A stretch of 64,000 nt of DNA from Peteryoungia desertarenae (lineage in GTDB: Bacteria > Pseudomonadota > Alphaproteobacteria > Rhizobiales > Rhizobiaceae), in assembly GCF_005860795.2 (NCBI RefSeq), contig NZ_CP058350.1:3006501-3070500 (forward strand), read 5' to 3'. This document shows positions 11,935-21,748 of the stretch, piece after piece (positions within the stretch are counted from its first letter, which is position 1; each line of letters starts with the position of its first letter). The translations under genes and the position numbers were made by a program. Under the pieces are notes generated by a model that did no database searches, was not told where the DNA came from, and saw nothing but the letters and a program-made list of their open reading frames with translations.

Positions 11935-14562
11935 CTAGTCGGTCCCGTCCAGCATTTCCCGAACGGCAACAGCCAGTTGCTTGAGGGAGAATGGTTTCGG
12001 CAGGAAGCCGAATTTGGCATCTGCCGGAAGATTGCGCGCGAAGGCGTCTTCCGCATAGCCCGAGACGAAGATGAACTTGAGGTCCGGATACTTCTTGCGA
12101 AGTTCGGTCAAAAGCGTCGGACCATCCATCTCCGGCATGACGACGTCGGAAACGACGATGTCGACCTGACCGTCGAGCTCGTCCATGACATCGAGGGCTT
12201 CGACACCTGACCCGGCTTCGTGGACGGTGTAGCCACGGGTTTCCAGCATTCGCTTTCCTCCACGGCGCACAGCTTCCTCATCTTCGACCAGCAGAACAAC
12301 GGCAGACTTGCCCGTCAGATCCTGGTTTTCGGCAACCGCCTCGGCTTCGGCAGGCGGCGCGGCGAGTTTGGCAGATTCAACGCCCGACACCGGCGTAGCA
12401 GCCTTGATCTCGGCTGCAACCTGGACCTCGGGGATGTGCCTTGGCAGGAAGATCCGGAACACCGTTCCCTTGCCGACTTCCGATTCAGGATAGATGTAAC
12501 CGCCAGACTGTTTGACGATGCCGTAAACCATCGCCAGGCCCAGGCCGGTTCCCTTGCCCACTTCCTTGGTCGTGAAAAACGGCTCGAAGATCTTGTCCAT
12601 GATATCCGCGGGGATGCCGGTACCAGTGTCTTCGACCTCGATCAGCACCAGATCTTCCTCGGGCAATCCGCGATACTGGAACGCACGCACCTGCTCGGCA
12701 TCAATGTTGCGGGTCGATACCGTGATCGTCCCACCCTCCGGCATGGCATCGCGGGCGTTGACACAGAGGTTGATCAACACCTGTTCGAATTGCGAAAGAT
12801 CTGTCTTTACCGGCCAAAGATCACGGCCATACTCCACCTTCAGCTTGACATTCGTGCCCGAGATCAGCCGGTCGACGAGCATTCGCAGATCCCCGATCAC
12901 ATCGGTCAGATTGAGCACCGAAGGACGCATTGTCTGCTTGCGCGAGAAAGCGAGCAACTGGCGCACCAGTACCGCCGCACGGTTGGCATTCCGCTTGATT
13001 TCCATGAGGTCGGCAAAACTTGCATCGGATGGCCTTGCCTGCAAAAGCAGATGATCCGACGACAGCAGGATGGCCGTCAGCACATTGTTGAAGTCATGCG
13101 CAATACCACCGGCAAGCGTGCCCACGGCATTCATCTTCTGGGTCTGGGCCATCTGGGCCTCCAGAGCCTTCTGGTCCGTGACATCGACGGCATAAACGAT
13201 GGCTGCCTCTTCCGGGGCCTCATCGCTCTGATCAATCACCGCATTGACGTAGAAACGGAAATGTCGGCCTTCATTGGTCGGATGCCGGCTATCGATCGGC
13301 GCAATATCGACCTGCCTGTCTTTCGCCGCCGCCAGCGCTTCCCTGAAACGCTCCCTTTCACCATCATGGAAAGCCATTTCCAGCACTTCGCCACGATCAA
13401 TCTGGTCGCGGCTGATGATATCGGAGAACAGTTTCATGAACGGCGCATTGGTACGAAGTATCCGCCCCTGGCCGTCCACCGAGGCAATCGCCATGGGTGT
13501 ATTGTTGAAAAAGCGGGTAAAACGCATTGAGGCGATGGAAGCAGACTGATCGGAGGTCCCGCCATCCTGCCGTGCGAGCACGATTGACCGACTTTCGCCC
13601 GGAGCACCATCGCGCGCAGCGCGAACGCGATGCACGAGCCGCACAGGCAGGCTCTGCCCGTTAACCCGTCTGAGGTCGAGATCGAGTGTCTCGGTGCGCG
13701 CTTGACCGGGCTCTGCCTGAACCGAATCAATCAGCGCCATTCCCTCGCCCGCAACCAGGTCCGCAATAGTCACTGAACCCGGTGAGAATTTGGTGAGATC
13801 GACCCCAAGCCATTCGGCAAGCGTCGCATTGATGTAATAGATTTCGCCTTTCCGACCTGCGGAGAAGAAGCCTGCCGGCGCGTGATCGAGATAATCGATT
13901 GCATGCTGCAACTCCTTGAAGAACCGCTCCTGGTCATCGCGTTCGGTTGTGATGTCCGAAATTTGCCAGACATGCAGTTTCCGCTCCTTCCCCTGCCCGG
14001 CGAGCAAACGCGCCTTGAGACGATACCAATGGGCGCCCGATCCGTGACCGGATGCCTGCCCAAGAGGTTTCAGAAGCCGGAATTCCTCATAGCTTTCACG
14101 TCCCTCGCGCAAACCGTTGGTCAGACGATAGAGCGCCTCGCTCGACTCCCGGTAGCGAGACAAGTGTGCTTCCAGCGTCTGAACTTCCGTCGCCTTGCGC
14201 GCGCCAGTCATCTCTCCATAGGCCGTATTGGCATAGACGATGCGCCCGTCGATGTCCGTGATCAGCGTGCCTTCCGGCTGGCTGGACAAGAACCGCCGCG
14301 CGAGGTCGTCGGATTGCGACTGCGGCATCACCTCGACAAAGCCGATAATCGACGACACGATGAAGAATATACCCATCATCGCCAAAATGCCCAGAATCCC
14401 GAGCACGATCTCGTTGTCGAGTTGGTCTCGAAATACGACAAAGGAGACGGAGGCCGCGACGAGAACGATTGCCAGAACGAGTATGCGCAACGCGGTCCCG
14501 GTCCCACTGCCACGGTCCACCAGGGGGGCCTCGATGTCGCCGTCCTTGGGTTTTCTTGTCAT
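11935..14562 (-). CDS. cckA: Cell-cycle hybrid histidine kinase CckA
   Basis: An 875-aa membrane hybrid kinase feeding phosphate through ChpT to CtrA, the master cell-cycle regulator in alphaproteobacteria. Two membrane spans lie in the first 70 residues, followed by PAS domains, then the HisKA domain with [15 protein letters not shown] (phosphoacceptor His about residue 489), an HATPase domain ([25 protein letters not shown]) and a C-terminal receiver ([11 protein letters not shown], Asp about residue 806). The frame opens at an ATG at 14577, but the ATG at 14562 has a GAGGAC ribosome-binding site and gives MTRKPKDGD, so it is preferred. ChpT and CtrA are not in this window. Confidence 0.95.
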   Translation of the reverse strand: MTRKPKDGDIEAPLVDRGSGTGTALRILVLAIVLVAASVSFVVFRDQLDNEIVLGILGILAMMGIFFIVSSIIGFVEVMPQSQSDDLARRFLSSQPEGTLITDIDGRIVYANTAYGEMTGARKATEVQTLEAHLSRYRESSEALYRLTNGLREGRESYEEFRLLKPLGQASGHGSGAHWYRLKARLLAGQGKERKLHVWQISDITTERDDQERFFKELQHAIDYLDHAPAGFFSAGRKGEIYYINATLAEWLGVDLTKFSPGSVTIADLVAGEGMALIDSVQAEPGQARTETLDLDLRRVNGQSLPVRLVHRVRAARDGAPGESRSIVLARQDGGTSDQSASIASMRFTRFFNNTPMAIASVDGQGRILRTNAPFMKLFSDIISRDQIDRGEVLEMAFHDGERERFREALAAAKDRQVDIAPIDSRHPTNEGRHFRFYVNAVIDQSDEAPEEAAIVYAVDVTDQKALEAQMAQTQKMNAVGTLAGGIAHDFNNVLTAILLSSDHLLLQARPSDASFADLMEIKRNANRAAVLVRQLLAFSRKQTMRPSVLNLTDVIGDLRMLVDRLISGTNVKLKVEYGRDLWPVKTDLSQFEQVLINLCVNARDAMPEGGTITVSTRNIDAEQVRAFQYRGLPEEDLVLIEVEDTGTGIPADIMDKIFEPFFTTKEVGKGTGLGLAMVYGIVKQSGGYIYPESEVGKGTVFRIFLPRHIPEVQVAAEIKAATPVSGVESAKLAAPPAEAEAVAENQDLTGKSAVVLLVEDEEAVRRGGKRMLETRGYTVHEAGSGVEALDVMDELDGQVDIVVSDVVMPEMDGPTLLTELRKKYPDLKFIFVSGYAEDAFARNLPADAKFGFLPKPFSLKQLAVAVREMLDGTD

Positions 14563-14809
14563 GAAGTCCTCGTGCATGGTCGCGCGCCATATCCCAAGCG
14601 GGAATCGTCGCTCATCTTCTGTCTAGCAATTTGCAAGAAGAGCAAAAAGCGGAGAGAGGCCTCAAAACCCCGCTCTGAAGACTATCCCACAGGAATGCCG
14701 CATTCTGACGGCAATTTGTGTCACACTTTGAGAGCGTTGACCACGCAGCCTGATTGCGGAAAGCAGGCTCTTCTGCGAAAACGACAGCCAAAAGGGAGCG
14801 CACAGCATC

Positions 14810-16171
14810 ATGGAAGATCTGCTTTCGGCCTATGGGGGCCGCTTTTTGGTGGCCGCCCTGGGTGTCGCCCTCGCACTTCTCCTCCTTTTCATCGTATTGT
14901 GGTTGATGCGAAATCGGCCTTCCTCGCCCTTTGTTCGCGGCGGGCGCAATCGGCAGCCCCGGTTGCAGGTCCTGGACGCTGCGGCAGTCGATGCAAGGCG
15001 GCGGATCGTTCTCATCCGACGCGATGACGTCGAACATCTTGTGATGATCGGCGGACCGACTGACATCGTGATTGAGAGCGGGATCGGCGATAATCGCAAC
15101 TTCGTCAATGTGACTCCGGCAGAACAGCAACAGAAAGCAGCTCAGATCATTCAGGACTCGGCGCCTCCAAGCCTAGCACAGCCAGTGCGACCTGAACGGC
15201 AACCCGTCTTGGCCGAAACCAGAAGCCAGCCGCCCGCACAACAGAAGACAGACCTGGCAAGTTCACCCTCTCAGCCGCAGCCTCTGGCCCCGGCATCATC
15301 ACCGAGACCGATTTCTGACGCCGCATTGCTGGAGCCGCAGCCGCAGCGTGCCGAGGCGCAGCAATCCCCCAAATCGGTGGCAGCAATGGAGATGAACCCG
15401 TCTAACAAGCGATCAGAGCCATACACAGCCCCTCTTGCGGTTGCGCTTGCGACGAACGAGACGATTGTGAGAGATGGCACATGGCAGGCCAGGAGCAAGC
15501 CGGAGATGCAAGACGCTCCAGCACGTACCCCAGTCGGGAGGCCGGATCTGGCAAGACCGGAGCCGACCGACCCAAAGCCACTGGATGTGAAGGGCTTCAA
15601 TCCGGCCTTTTCACCAATGGCGGGCGAAGGACCGGGAAAACCGATGACCGTGCCATCCAATGACGAAAGCTTGCTTGGCCGCGTTGAGCCGAAGATTGAG
15701 CAAGCAAGGGCGACCGAGCCCACACCACCGTCAATATCGGCACCGGCGGCGCAAGATATCCTTGATGCCGCCCGCGCGAGAGTGATTGGACAACAGGCAC
15801 CATCAACCGCACCACAGTCGCCTTCGGTGGCGGAAAAACCGGTCAATCGTGAGCCGGAGTCAGGTGCCGGACAGCCCTCCGCAGAGCGGCGCAACCTGAG
15901 TGAGTTCGAACGCGTTCTTGAGCAGGAAATGGAAGCGCAACTCGATGCCATTTCGCGTCCGCCCCCTGCCGCACGTCCCGACGTGGCGCCTTCGGTCTCC
16001 ATCATGCCGGATCGGCCATCCCTTCCCATGGCCGCCGTCCTGCCGACCGTTCGTCCCGATCCTTTGGCCGACCTCCCTGTCGATAGCCCCGCCTCTCCGG
16101 AAAAGAAGGACGCGGAGCTTCAAAACGAGATTGCGAAGATTTTTGGCGATATCTCCGCGAGCCGGAACTGA
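14810..16171 (+). CDS. FliO-like single-span membrane protein with proline-rich tail
   Basis: A 453-aa protein with one N-terminal membrane segment (about residues 10-32) followed by a short domain, RLQVLDAAAVDARRRIVLIR then LVMIGGPTDIVIES. That domain matches the pattern of the FliO flagellar export component. From about residue 110 on the chain is Pro/Ala/Gln-rich and probably disordered, ending in a short acidic helix. No flagellar genes are nearby, so a flagellar role cannot be claimed. It is divergent from cckA and followed by a terminator shared with dksA. Confidence 0.65.
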   Translation: MEDLLSAYGGRFLVAALGVALALLLLFIVLWLMRNRPSSPFVRGGRNRQPRLQVLDAAAVDARRRIVLIRRDDVEHLVMIGGPTDIVIESGIGDNRNFVNVTPAEQQQKAAQIIQDSAPPSLAQPVRPERQPVLAETRSQPPAQQKTDLASSPSQPQPLAPASSPRPISDAALLEPQPQRAEAQQSPKSVAAMEMNPSNKRSEPYTAPLAVALATNETIVRDGTWQARSKPEMQDAPARTPVGRPDLARPEPTDPKPLDVKGFNPAFSPMAGEGPGKPMTVPSNDESLLGRVEPKIEQARATEPTPPSISAPAAQDILDAARARVIGQQAPSTAPQSPSVAEKPVNREPESGAGQPSAERRNLSEFERVLEQEMEAQLDAISRPPPAARPDVAPSVSIMPDRPSLPMAAVLPTVRPDPLADLPVDSPASPEKKDAELQNEIAKIFGDISASRN

Positions 16172-16178
16172 AAAACGC

Positions 16179-16206
16179 GAAAGGCCGGTACAAGGACCGG
16201 CCTTTC
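16179..16206. terminator. Bidirectional terminator between FliO-like gene and dksA
   Basis: GAAAGGCCGGT-ACAAGG-ACCGGCCTTTC is an 11-bp perfect stem with A/T-rich ends between convergent genes. It fits termination on both strands. Confidence 0.8.
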
Positions 16207-16245
16207 GGATAGAAATTGACATGACTCAGATGGTCGCAACGACGG

Positions 16246-16665
16246 TTATTCGTCGCGGTAAACCTTCTCGCGACGCTCATGACGCTCCTGGGCCTCGATG
16301 GACAAGGTCGCGATCGGACGCGCATCCAGTCGCTTCAGACCGATTGGCTCACCGGTCTCTTCGCAATATCCATAAGTGCCGTCATCAATCCGCTGCAGTG
16401 CCGCGTCAATTTTTGCGATCAGCTTCCGCTGACGGTCGCGGGCCCTCAGTTCGATGGCACGGTCAGTCTCTGATGAAGCACGATCAGCCAGATCGGGGTG
16501 GTTGGCGCTCTCCTCCGCCAGATGATCCAGCGTCTCGCGCGCTTCACGGAGAATGTCATTCTTCCAGGCGACGAGCTTGGCCCTGAAATAGGCCCGCTGG
16601 TTTGCGTTCATGAACTCATCGTCTTCCGAGAGGACATAATTGCTAAGATTGATCTTCTCACTCAA
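16246..16665 (-). CDS. dksA: RNA polymerase-binding transcription factor DksA (single-cysteine type)
   Basis: A 139-aa protein of the DksA/TraR family that binds the RNA polymerase secondary channel and acts with ppGpp. The long coiled coil covers about residues 30-105. The C-terminal globule reads YGYCEETGEPIGLKRL and retains only one cysteine, so the four-Cys zinc site of E. coli DksA is absent, as in other alphaproteobacteria. The start is a TTG at 16665 preceded by AGGAG 7 nt upstream, giving LSEKINLSNYVL. Longer readings to 16728 add residues unlike the family. A convergent bidirectional terminator follows. Confidence 0.9.
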   Translation of the reverse strand: MSEKINLSNYVLSEDDEFMNANQRAYFRAKLVAWKNDILREARETLDHLAEESANHPDLADRASSETDRAIELRARDRQRKLIAKIDAALQRIDDGTYGYCEETGEPIGLKRLDARPIATLSIEAQERHERREKVYRDE

Positions 16666-16953
16666 CGCGATTCTCCTGAAGAACATCTCAATGGCCGGTT
16701 CTATATCCCTTAAGAACATGCTGTTCAAGTCTTCAGACTGTTACAGCGCCATTTTTAAATCTGTCACAATTTTCATCTAAATGTATAATATTTAACCACA
16801 ATTCTGAACGACCCCCGCGGCACTCCGAGCTTGCGCCTCCCCAGATAGGGGCTGTTCATGAGCAACGCAGGCAAGCAACCTGCCAGTTGACGGACCCCAG
16901 AGGAAACAGCTAGTTCATTGATCAGTGCCGATCGGACGCGGGAAGTTTGACAG

Positions 16954-17460
16954 ATGACACCACTGAAAACGCCACCATCCCGCATCTATCTGCTACGCCA
17001 CGCAAAATCAGCATGGGCAGAGCCTGGCGGTCGGGATTTCGATCGTTCACTGTCGGACGCTGGATTTGCGGAAGCGGAGTTGCTTGCCGAACGGGCCGCA
17101 GACCTTTCCTACCGCCCGGAAATGATCTTTTCTTCGACGGCCACACGCTGCCGTCAGACGGCAGAAGCAATCACCCGCGCCTTTTCAGGTCTGGTTGAAC
17201 TGCAGTTTGTCGATGCCCTCTACAATGCGCCGGCCGAAACCTATCTCGAGATCCTGAACGCCAACAATCGTCTGTCATCCATGATGGTAGTTGGCCACAA
17301 TCCGGCAATCGAGGAGGTTTTCGCCCATCTTGTCGGAGATGACATCATGGCCCGCACAGTCCCTGAAGGTTATCCGCCAGCAGGGCTCGCCGTCATCGAC
17401 ACCATCGACCTAGCCGGACAAGGCCACAGCTGGGCTTTGAAGGACTTTCTGGTCGCCTGA
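16954..17460 (+). CDS. sixA: SixA-type histidine phosphatase
   Basis: A 168-aa cytosolic member of the histidine phosphatase (phosphoglycerate mutase-like) superfamily. The catalytic RHAKS lies near residue 15, the second arginine in SSTATRCRQTAE near residue 65, and the second histidine in VVGHNPAIEE near residue 112. SixA enzymes dephosphorylate phosphohistidine proteins; the actual partner here is unknown. ATG 16954 has GGGAAG upstream. A long-loop terminator separates it from the ycjX-like gene. Confidence 0.85.
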   Translation: MTPLKTPPSRIYLLRHAKSAWAEPGGRDFDRSLSDAGFAEAELLAERAADLSYRPEMIFSSTATRCRQTAEAITRAFSGLVELQFVDALYNAPAETYLEILNANNRLSSMMVVGHNPAIEEVFAHLVGDDIMARTVPEGYPPAGLAVIDTIDLAGQGHSWALKDFLVA

Positions 17461-17461
17461 C

Positions 17462-17508
17462 AAGGCCGCCTCATTTACGAATAATCGGACGCGAAAGCGG
17501 CCTTTTCA
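17462..17508 (+). terminator. Candidate terminator of sixA
   Basis: AAGGCCGC and GCGGCCTT form an 8-bp stem with a 27-nt loop, followed by TTTTC, directly after the sixA stop. Confidence 0.55.
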
Positions 17509-17600
17509 GTGGGCTGGTTCGCGCTCGTTGACGCGCCCACCCTTTTGCGCCCTGTTAGGACATCCTATATCACGCAAAAGAGAGCCGCAGGACGATCCCA

Positions 17601-19067
17601 TTGCCCCCATCCCTGACAAGCATTACCGATGAAGCCGCGATCGCGATGGACAATGTCGTGGACAGGGCGTCAGCCCTCGTCAGTCCGACGATCCGCCTTG
17701 GGGTGACAGGTCTTTCGCGCGCCGGGAAAACCGTGTTCATTTCCTCCCTCGTGCATAATCTCCTGCATGGTGGCCGTCTACCACTCCTTGAACCCTTGCG
17801 TTCGGGCCGGATCGGTCAGACGCGACTGGACGAGCAGCCTGACGACGCAGTACCCCGCTTCCAGTATGAGGATCATGTTCGGGCTCTGGTGCGTGATAGG
17901 ATCTGGCCGGACTCCACACGTGCCATCTCCGAATTGCGGCTGACAATCGAGTATCAGAGCGCCAGTGCCTGGAACCGCTGGCTGTCACCGGGCCGCCTTT
18001 CGATTGATATTGTGGACTATCCGGGCGAATGGCTTCTGGATCTACCCCTCCTGGACCAGACCTATCGCAAGTTTTCCGAGAACACTCTGACCTTGGCGGG
18101 ATCTGGCGTCCGAGCAGAACTCTCCAAAGACTGGCTTGCCCTGACCGGGCGGGTCGACCCGCTTGGCCCGGCCGACGAAATGGTTGCAAAGGATCTGGCA
18201 GAGGCTTTCACCAGCTACCTCAAGGCCTGCAAATCCGACGAACGCTCGCTGTCAACACTCCCGCCAGGACGTTTCCTCATGCCCGGCGACCTGGAGGGCT
18301 CTCCCGCCCTCACCTTTGCACCGCTACCCTCGCCCGAAGACCTGAACGCTCCGAAAGGTTCACTCCTTGCGATGATGGAGCGCCGTTTCGAAGCCTATAA
18401 AACAGTTGTCGTGAAGCCCTTTTTCCGCGAGCACTTTGCACGGCTCGATCGCCAGATCGTGCTGGTTGATGCGCTCCAGGCAATCAACCGTGGACCTGAG
18501 GCTGTTGAGGATCTGGAGCGCGCTTTGGGCGACGTTCTCGCCTGCTTCCGTGCCGGCAGCAACAATATCCTGACCGCGCTCTTTCGCCGTCGCATTGATC
18601 GCGTACTGGTCGCCGCCACCAAGGCGGACCACCTGCATCACGAAAGCCATGACAGGCTCGAGGCCTTGACCCGCCGCCTGGTTGATCGCGCGATCAGGAC
18701 CATAGATATGCGCGGAGCCGAGATCGAGGTGATGGCAATTGCCTCGGTGCGGGCAACGCGCGAAGCCAGAGTGCGCAGAGACGGTCATGATCTGCCGGTG
18801 ATCGTCGGCACTCCCATGGCAGGCGAGACGATAGCGGGTGAGCAGTTTGACGGGGAACGGAAGACCGCGGTCTTCCCGGGCGATCTTCCGGAAAATCCCG
18901 AAACCTTCTTCTCCGCCCTTGATCATGGCAAGGCCCTGCCTGACCTCAACATCGTGCGCTTCCGCCCACCGGCGCTCGAAGAAGGTGGTGCCGGCATCAA
19001 GCTCTCCGTGCCCCATATCCGGCTCGACAGGGCACTGCAGTTCCTGTTGGGAGATCGTCTCGCATGA
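17601..19067 (+). CDS. ycjX: YcjX-family GTPase
   Basis: A 488-aa P-loop protein of the YcjX family (conserved stress-associated GTPases, often next to YcjF). The Walker A motif GLSRAGKT is at residues 37-44, DYPGEW around residue 140 resembles a switch/Walker B region, and AATKADH near residue 340 fits the nucleotide-base specificity motif. The start is TTG 17601 with AGGA 8 nt upstream; an in-frame ATG at 17646 lacks a ribosome-binding site. The stop overlaps the ATG of the next gene by 4 nt, so the two form an operon. The cellular role is not established. Confidence 0.85.
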   Translation: MPPSLTSITDEAAIAMDNVVDRASALVSPTIRLGVTGLSRAGKTVFISSLVHNLLHGGRLPLLEPLRSGRIGQTRLDEQPDDAVPRFQYEDHVRALVRDRIWPDSTRAISELRLTIEYQSASAWNRWLSPGRLSIDIVDYPGEWLLDLPLLDQTYRKFSENTLTLAGSGVRAELSKDWLALTGRVDPLGPADEMVAKDLAEAFTSYLKACKSDERSLSTLPPGRFLMPGDLEGSPALTFAPLPSPEDLNAPKGSLLAMMERRFEAYKTVVVKPFFREHFARLDRQIVLVDALQAINRGPEAVEDLERALGDVLACFRAGSNNILTALFRRRIDRVLVAATKADHLHHESHDRLEALTRRLVDRAIRTIDMRGAEIEVMAIASVRATREARVRRDGHDLPVIVGTPMAGETIAGEQFDGERKTAVFPGDLPENPETFFSALDHGKALPDLNIVRFRPPALEEGGAGIKLSVPHIRLDRALQFLLGDRLA

Positions 19068-20161
19068 AGAAGAACCAACCGACGGACATATCCCGCAAGC
19101 CCGGATCCTTTGCCATTGAACCTGAGAAAACGATTGTCGACAGCAATGGAGGCCGAATGGACAGGGCACGGTCGCCGCAAAGCTTCCCCGATGGAAGCGT
19201 CGTGCTTGTGCCGGACGACGAGGATCCCTTTCTGCGCGATGCCATCGACAGTGAGCCGTTGCCGTTGCCGCCCGCCAGGAAATCGCGCTTTTCCTTCCTC
19301 AAGCTCGCTTTCGGTGCCTTCGGAATCCTGATTTCGCTGGCCCTCGGCCTGTGGCTGGACGGCCTCGTTCGCGATCTCTTCAACCGCGCGGATTGGCTCG
19401 GTTATCTGGCGCTCAGCATGATTGCGATCGGCGTCATCGCGCTGGCGCTTGCAGTTGGCAGGGAACTGGCCGGACTTTACCGGCTGCAAGCTGTCCAGTC
19501 GCTCAAGAATGACTCCGTTGACGCATGGATGACAAAACAGCCTGCAAAAGCCAGAGCCATTGTGTCTCGCCTTGATGCCCTCCTGGCATCGAGACCTGAA
19601 AGCAATCGCGGTCGAAAAGTGCTGGAGGAGAGTCGAGATGACATTATTGACGGACCACAGTTGATCGAGCTTGCTGAACGCGAACTGCTGTCTGCGCTCG
19701 ACACGAATGCGCGACGCCTCATTCTGTCGTCTGCCAAGCGCGTCTCTGTGGTCACCGCCGTCAGTCCGAGAGCTGTTTTCGATCTCGCCTATGTCCTGTT
19801 CGAAATCGTCCGCCTTGTCCGCTCCATGGCAGAACTCTATGGAGGACGCCCCGGCAAAATTGGCATGCTTCGCCTGTTGCGGGATGTGGTTACACACCTC
19901 GCCGTCACGGGCACGGTTGCGCTTGGCGACAGTCTTGCCCAGCAACTCCTCGGTCATGGTCTGGCTTCCCGCCTCTCCGCCCGGCTTGGCGAGGGTGTTG
20001 TCAACGGGTTGATGACCGCGCGTATCGGTATTGCCGCAATGGATCTCTGCCGCCCTTTGCCGTTCCGTGCGCTCAAGCGTCCAAGCATCGGCGACTTCAT
20101 CTCCGACCTCTCGCCGGTCTCGGCGACACCGGGAGAGCGGGAAAAATCAGAGCGGCCATAG
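19064..20161 (+). CDS. ycjF: YcjF-family inner-membrane protein (TIGR01620/DUF697)
   Basis: A 365-aa membrane protein with an N-terminal Pro/Asp-rich cytoplasmic stretch, two adjacent spans at about residues 80-100 and 112-132, and a C-terminal DUF697-like region (VFDLAYVLFEIVRLVRSMAELYGGRPG). It is translationally coupled to the YcjX GTPase (ATGA overlap), and the two families co-occur across proteobacteria, suggesting a membrane-tethered GTPase module. The molecular function is unknown. Confidence 0.85.
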   Translation: MKKNQPTDISRKPGSFAIEPEKTIVDSNGGRMDRARSPQSFPDGSVVLVPDDEDPFLRDAIDSEPLPLPPARKSRFSFLKLAFGAFGILISLALGLWLDGLVRDLFNRADWLGYLALSMIAIGVIALALAVGRELAGLYRLQAVQSLKNDSVDAWMTKQPAKARAIVSRLDALLASRPESNRGRKVLEESRDDIIDGPQLIELAERELLSALDTNARRLILSSAKRVSVVTAVSPRAVFDLAYVLFEIVRLVRSMAELYGGRPGKIGMLRLLRDVVTHLAVTGTVALGDSLAQQLLGHGLASRLSARLGEGVVNGLMTARIGIAAMDLCRPLPFRALKRPSIGDFISDLSPVSATPGEREKSERP

Positions 20162-20289
20162 GGCGAATACCCAACCGCCTTCCGACAGCGATTGCCGGAA
20201 GCCCGATTTATGGTTAAGGAAATGATGCATTAACCATTTTGAGGCTACCCTGCTTGCGGGTTTCTGGTTGCTCGTACCAAGGTAAAACG

Positions 20290-20844
20290 ATGTTTCGCTT
20301 CCTTTCGCATCATCTCCGCAGCGCATCCATATTTGCCGCCGTCGCGGTGCTCGCTTCTGCACCGGTTGCGGAGGCCAATCCGCGTGACAAGCGTTTCTTC
20401 GATTCCGTCGCGGGTGTCTGGAAAGGCCCGGGCGAGATCGTCGCCGGCAAATACAAGGGCACGAAGTTCACCTGCAATCTGACCGGTCTGTCTGCCAGCG
20501 GCAGGGATACGGGCCTGACACTTGACGGCACCTGCCGCGTCGGCATGTTCAGCCAGCCCATGTCAGCTGTCATCTCGAATGTCTCTGGCACCTATACCGG
20601 CAAGTTCCTGGATGGTGCCGATGGGAAGGGTCTCGATATCGTATCTGGTCAGGTGACGGGCAACCGCGCCGTAATGGGCATCAACCGCGCCAAATTGAAC
20701 GGTGCCATGGTGGCGCGTCTGGAAGACAACGACGCGATGCACATCACGATCTCTGTGAAGGTCGAAGACAGGTTGATCCCGGTGATCGGCCTCAAGCTCA
20801 ACAGAGAGGCAAGCGCTCAGGCCGACCTCTCTTCCGGCAATTAG
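20290..20844 (+). CDS. Exported hypothetical protein
   Basis: A 184-aa protein starting at ATG 20290 behind an AAGG ribosome-binding site. A signal peptide (hydrophobic about residues 12-24, AEA-NP cleavage near residue 30) directs it to the periplasm. The mature domain is beta-rich, with GVWKGPGEIVAGKYKGTKFTCNL and two cysteines (FTCNL, GTCRVG). No family could be named with confidence; small periplasmic proteins of this layout are common in Rhizobiaceae. It converges on folK through a short stem-loop. Confidence 0.65.
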   Translation: MFRFLSHHLRSASIFAAVAVLASAPVAEANPRDKRFFDSVAGVWKGPGEIVAGKYKGTKFTCNLTGLSASGRDTGLTLDGTCRVGMFSQPMSAVISNVSGTYTGKFLDGADGKGLDIVSGQVTGNRAVMGINRAKLNGAMVARLEDNDAMHITISVKVEDRLIPVIGLKLNREASAQADLSSGN

Positions 20845-20853
20845 ACATTCTCG

Positions 20854-20877
20854 GCGCCTGACCATTCGTTCAGGCGC
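20854..20877. terminator. Stem-loop at the convergent end of folK
   Basis: GCGCCTGA-CCATTCGT-TCAGGCGC is a perfect 8-bp stem that contains the folK stop codon. There is no clear U-tract, so it is only a candidate terminator for either convergent gene. Confidence 0.4.
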
Positions 20878-21391
20878 GCCACCAGCCTCGGTTACCATTT
20901 GCGAGCGTGATGCCGGTCACATCCGATTGCCCTAGCCATTCGGCAACCGTTTTTCCGTGAACCACTTGGCCAGCGGCGATATCGGAAAGCGGCTTCAGGA
21001 CAAATGCGCGTTCCGTCATCCTTGGATGGGGGATCTTCAGATGCTCGTCAACGAGCAGAATATCTTCAAATGTCAGGATATCGATATCGATCGTGCGCGG
21101 CCCCCAGCGTTCGATGCGCTCCCGCTTCATGTCGCGCTCGATCTCAAGGCAGGTCGATAAAAGCGCTCGGGGAGACAGACGTGTCTCGACAAGAGCGCAG
21201 GCATTGTAAAACTCGGCCTGATCAACCATTCCCCAAGGCGGGGTCCGATAAAGGCCTGACACCTCTGCCACCCGGCAATCCTCACGCAGATCCAAGAGCG
21301 TGAGCGCCCGCGCCATGGAGGCCACTGGATCACCGATGTTTCCGCCAAGCCCCAGTGTCGCCGTGTGCCAAGCGTCAGCGGCGGTCTTCAA
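20870..21391 (-). CDS. folK: HPPK (2-amino-4-hydroxy-6-hydroxymethyldihydropteridine pyrophosphokinase)
   Basis: A 173-aa enzyme transferring pyrophosphate from ATP to 6-hydroxymethyl-7,8-dihydropterin in folate biosynthesis. LGLGGNIGD near residue 13, RTPPWG near residue 49 and RWGPRTIDIDIL near residue 95 are family signatures. The start is a TTG at 21391, supported by AGAGGTGA 3 nt upstream, and overlaps the end of folB by 17 nt. It is the last gene of the folP-folB-folK operon. Confidence 0.93.
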   Translation of the reverse strand: MKTAADAWHTATLGLGGNIGDPVASMARALTLLDLREDCRVAEVSGLYRTPPWGMVDQAEFYNACALVETRLSPRALLSTCLEIERDMKRERIERWGPRTIDIDILTFEDILLVDEHLKIPHPRMTERAFVLKPLSDIAAGQVVHGKTVAEWLGQSDVTGITLANGNRGWWRA

Positions 21392-21743
21392 CGGTCACCT
21401 CTACATAATCGAGCACGCCCTGAATCGGCGCGCTTGGTTTGCGAACGTTGATTTTGACACGGGTAATCTCCGGAAAGCGCGAGAGCAAGGCCTTTGAAAT
21501 TGTCAGCGCAAGGGCTTCGATCAACCGTCGCTTTTCCTTGAGGACCGTTTCTTCGATCACTTTGAAAGCAAGTCCATAATCGACGGTGCCTTCAAGTTCA
21601 TCGCGCTCTGCGGCCACCGCCGCAGCGACATCAAATTCTGCGTCCACATAAAATCTCTGCCCGAGCACGCCCTCTTCCGGATAGAAGCCGTGATAGGCAA
21701 AAAAGGAACAGTTCTTCAGGGTGATCGTGTAGGTACTCGTCAT
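21375..21743 (-). CDS. folB: Dihydroneopterin aldolase
   Basis: A 122-aa enzyme converting 7,8-dihydroneopterin to 6-hydroxymethyl-7,8-dihydropterin and glycolaldehyde. FFAYHGFYPEE near residue 14 and VDYG near residue 55 with the following ALALTISKALL are characteristic. It starts 5 nt downstream of the folP stop and overlaps folK, so the three folate genes are one transcript. Confidence 0.93.
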   Translation of the reverse strand: MTSTYTITLKNCSFFAYHGFYPEEGVLGQRFYVDAEFDVAAAVAAERDELEGTVDYGLAFKVIEETVLKEKRRLIEALALTISKALLSRFPEITRVKINVRKPSAPIQGVLDYVEVTVEDRR

Positions 21744-21748
21744 TTCAG

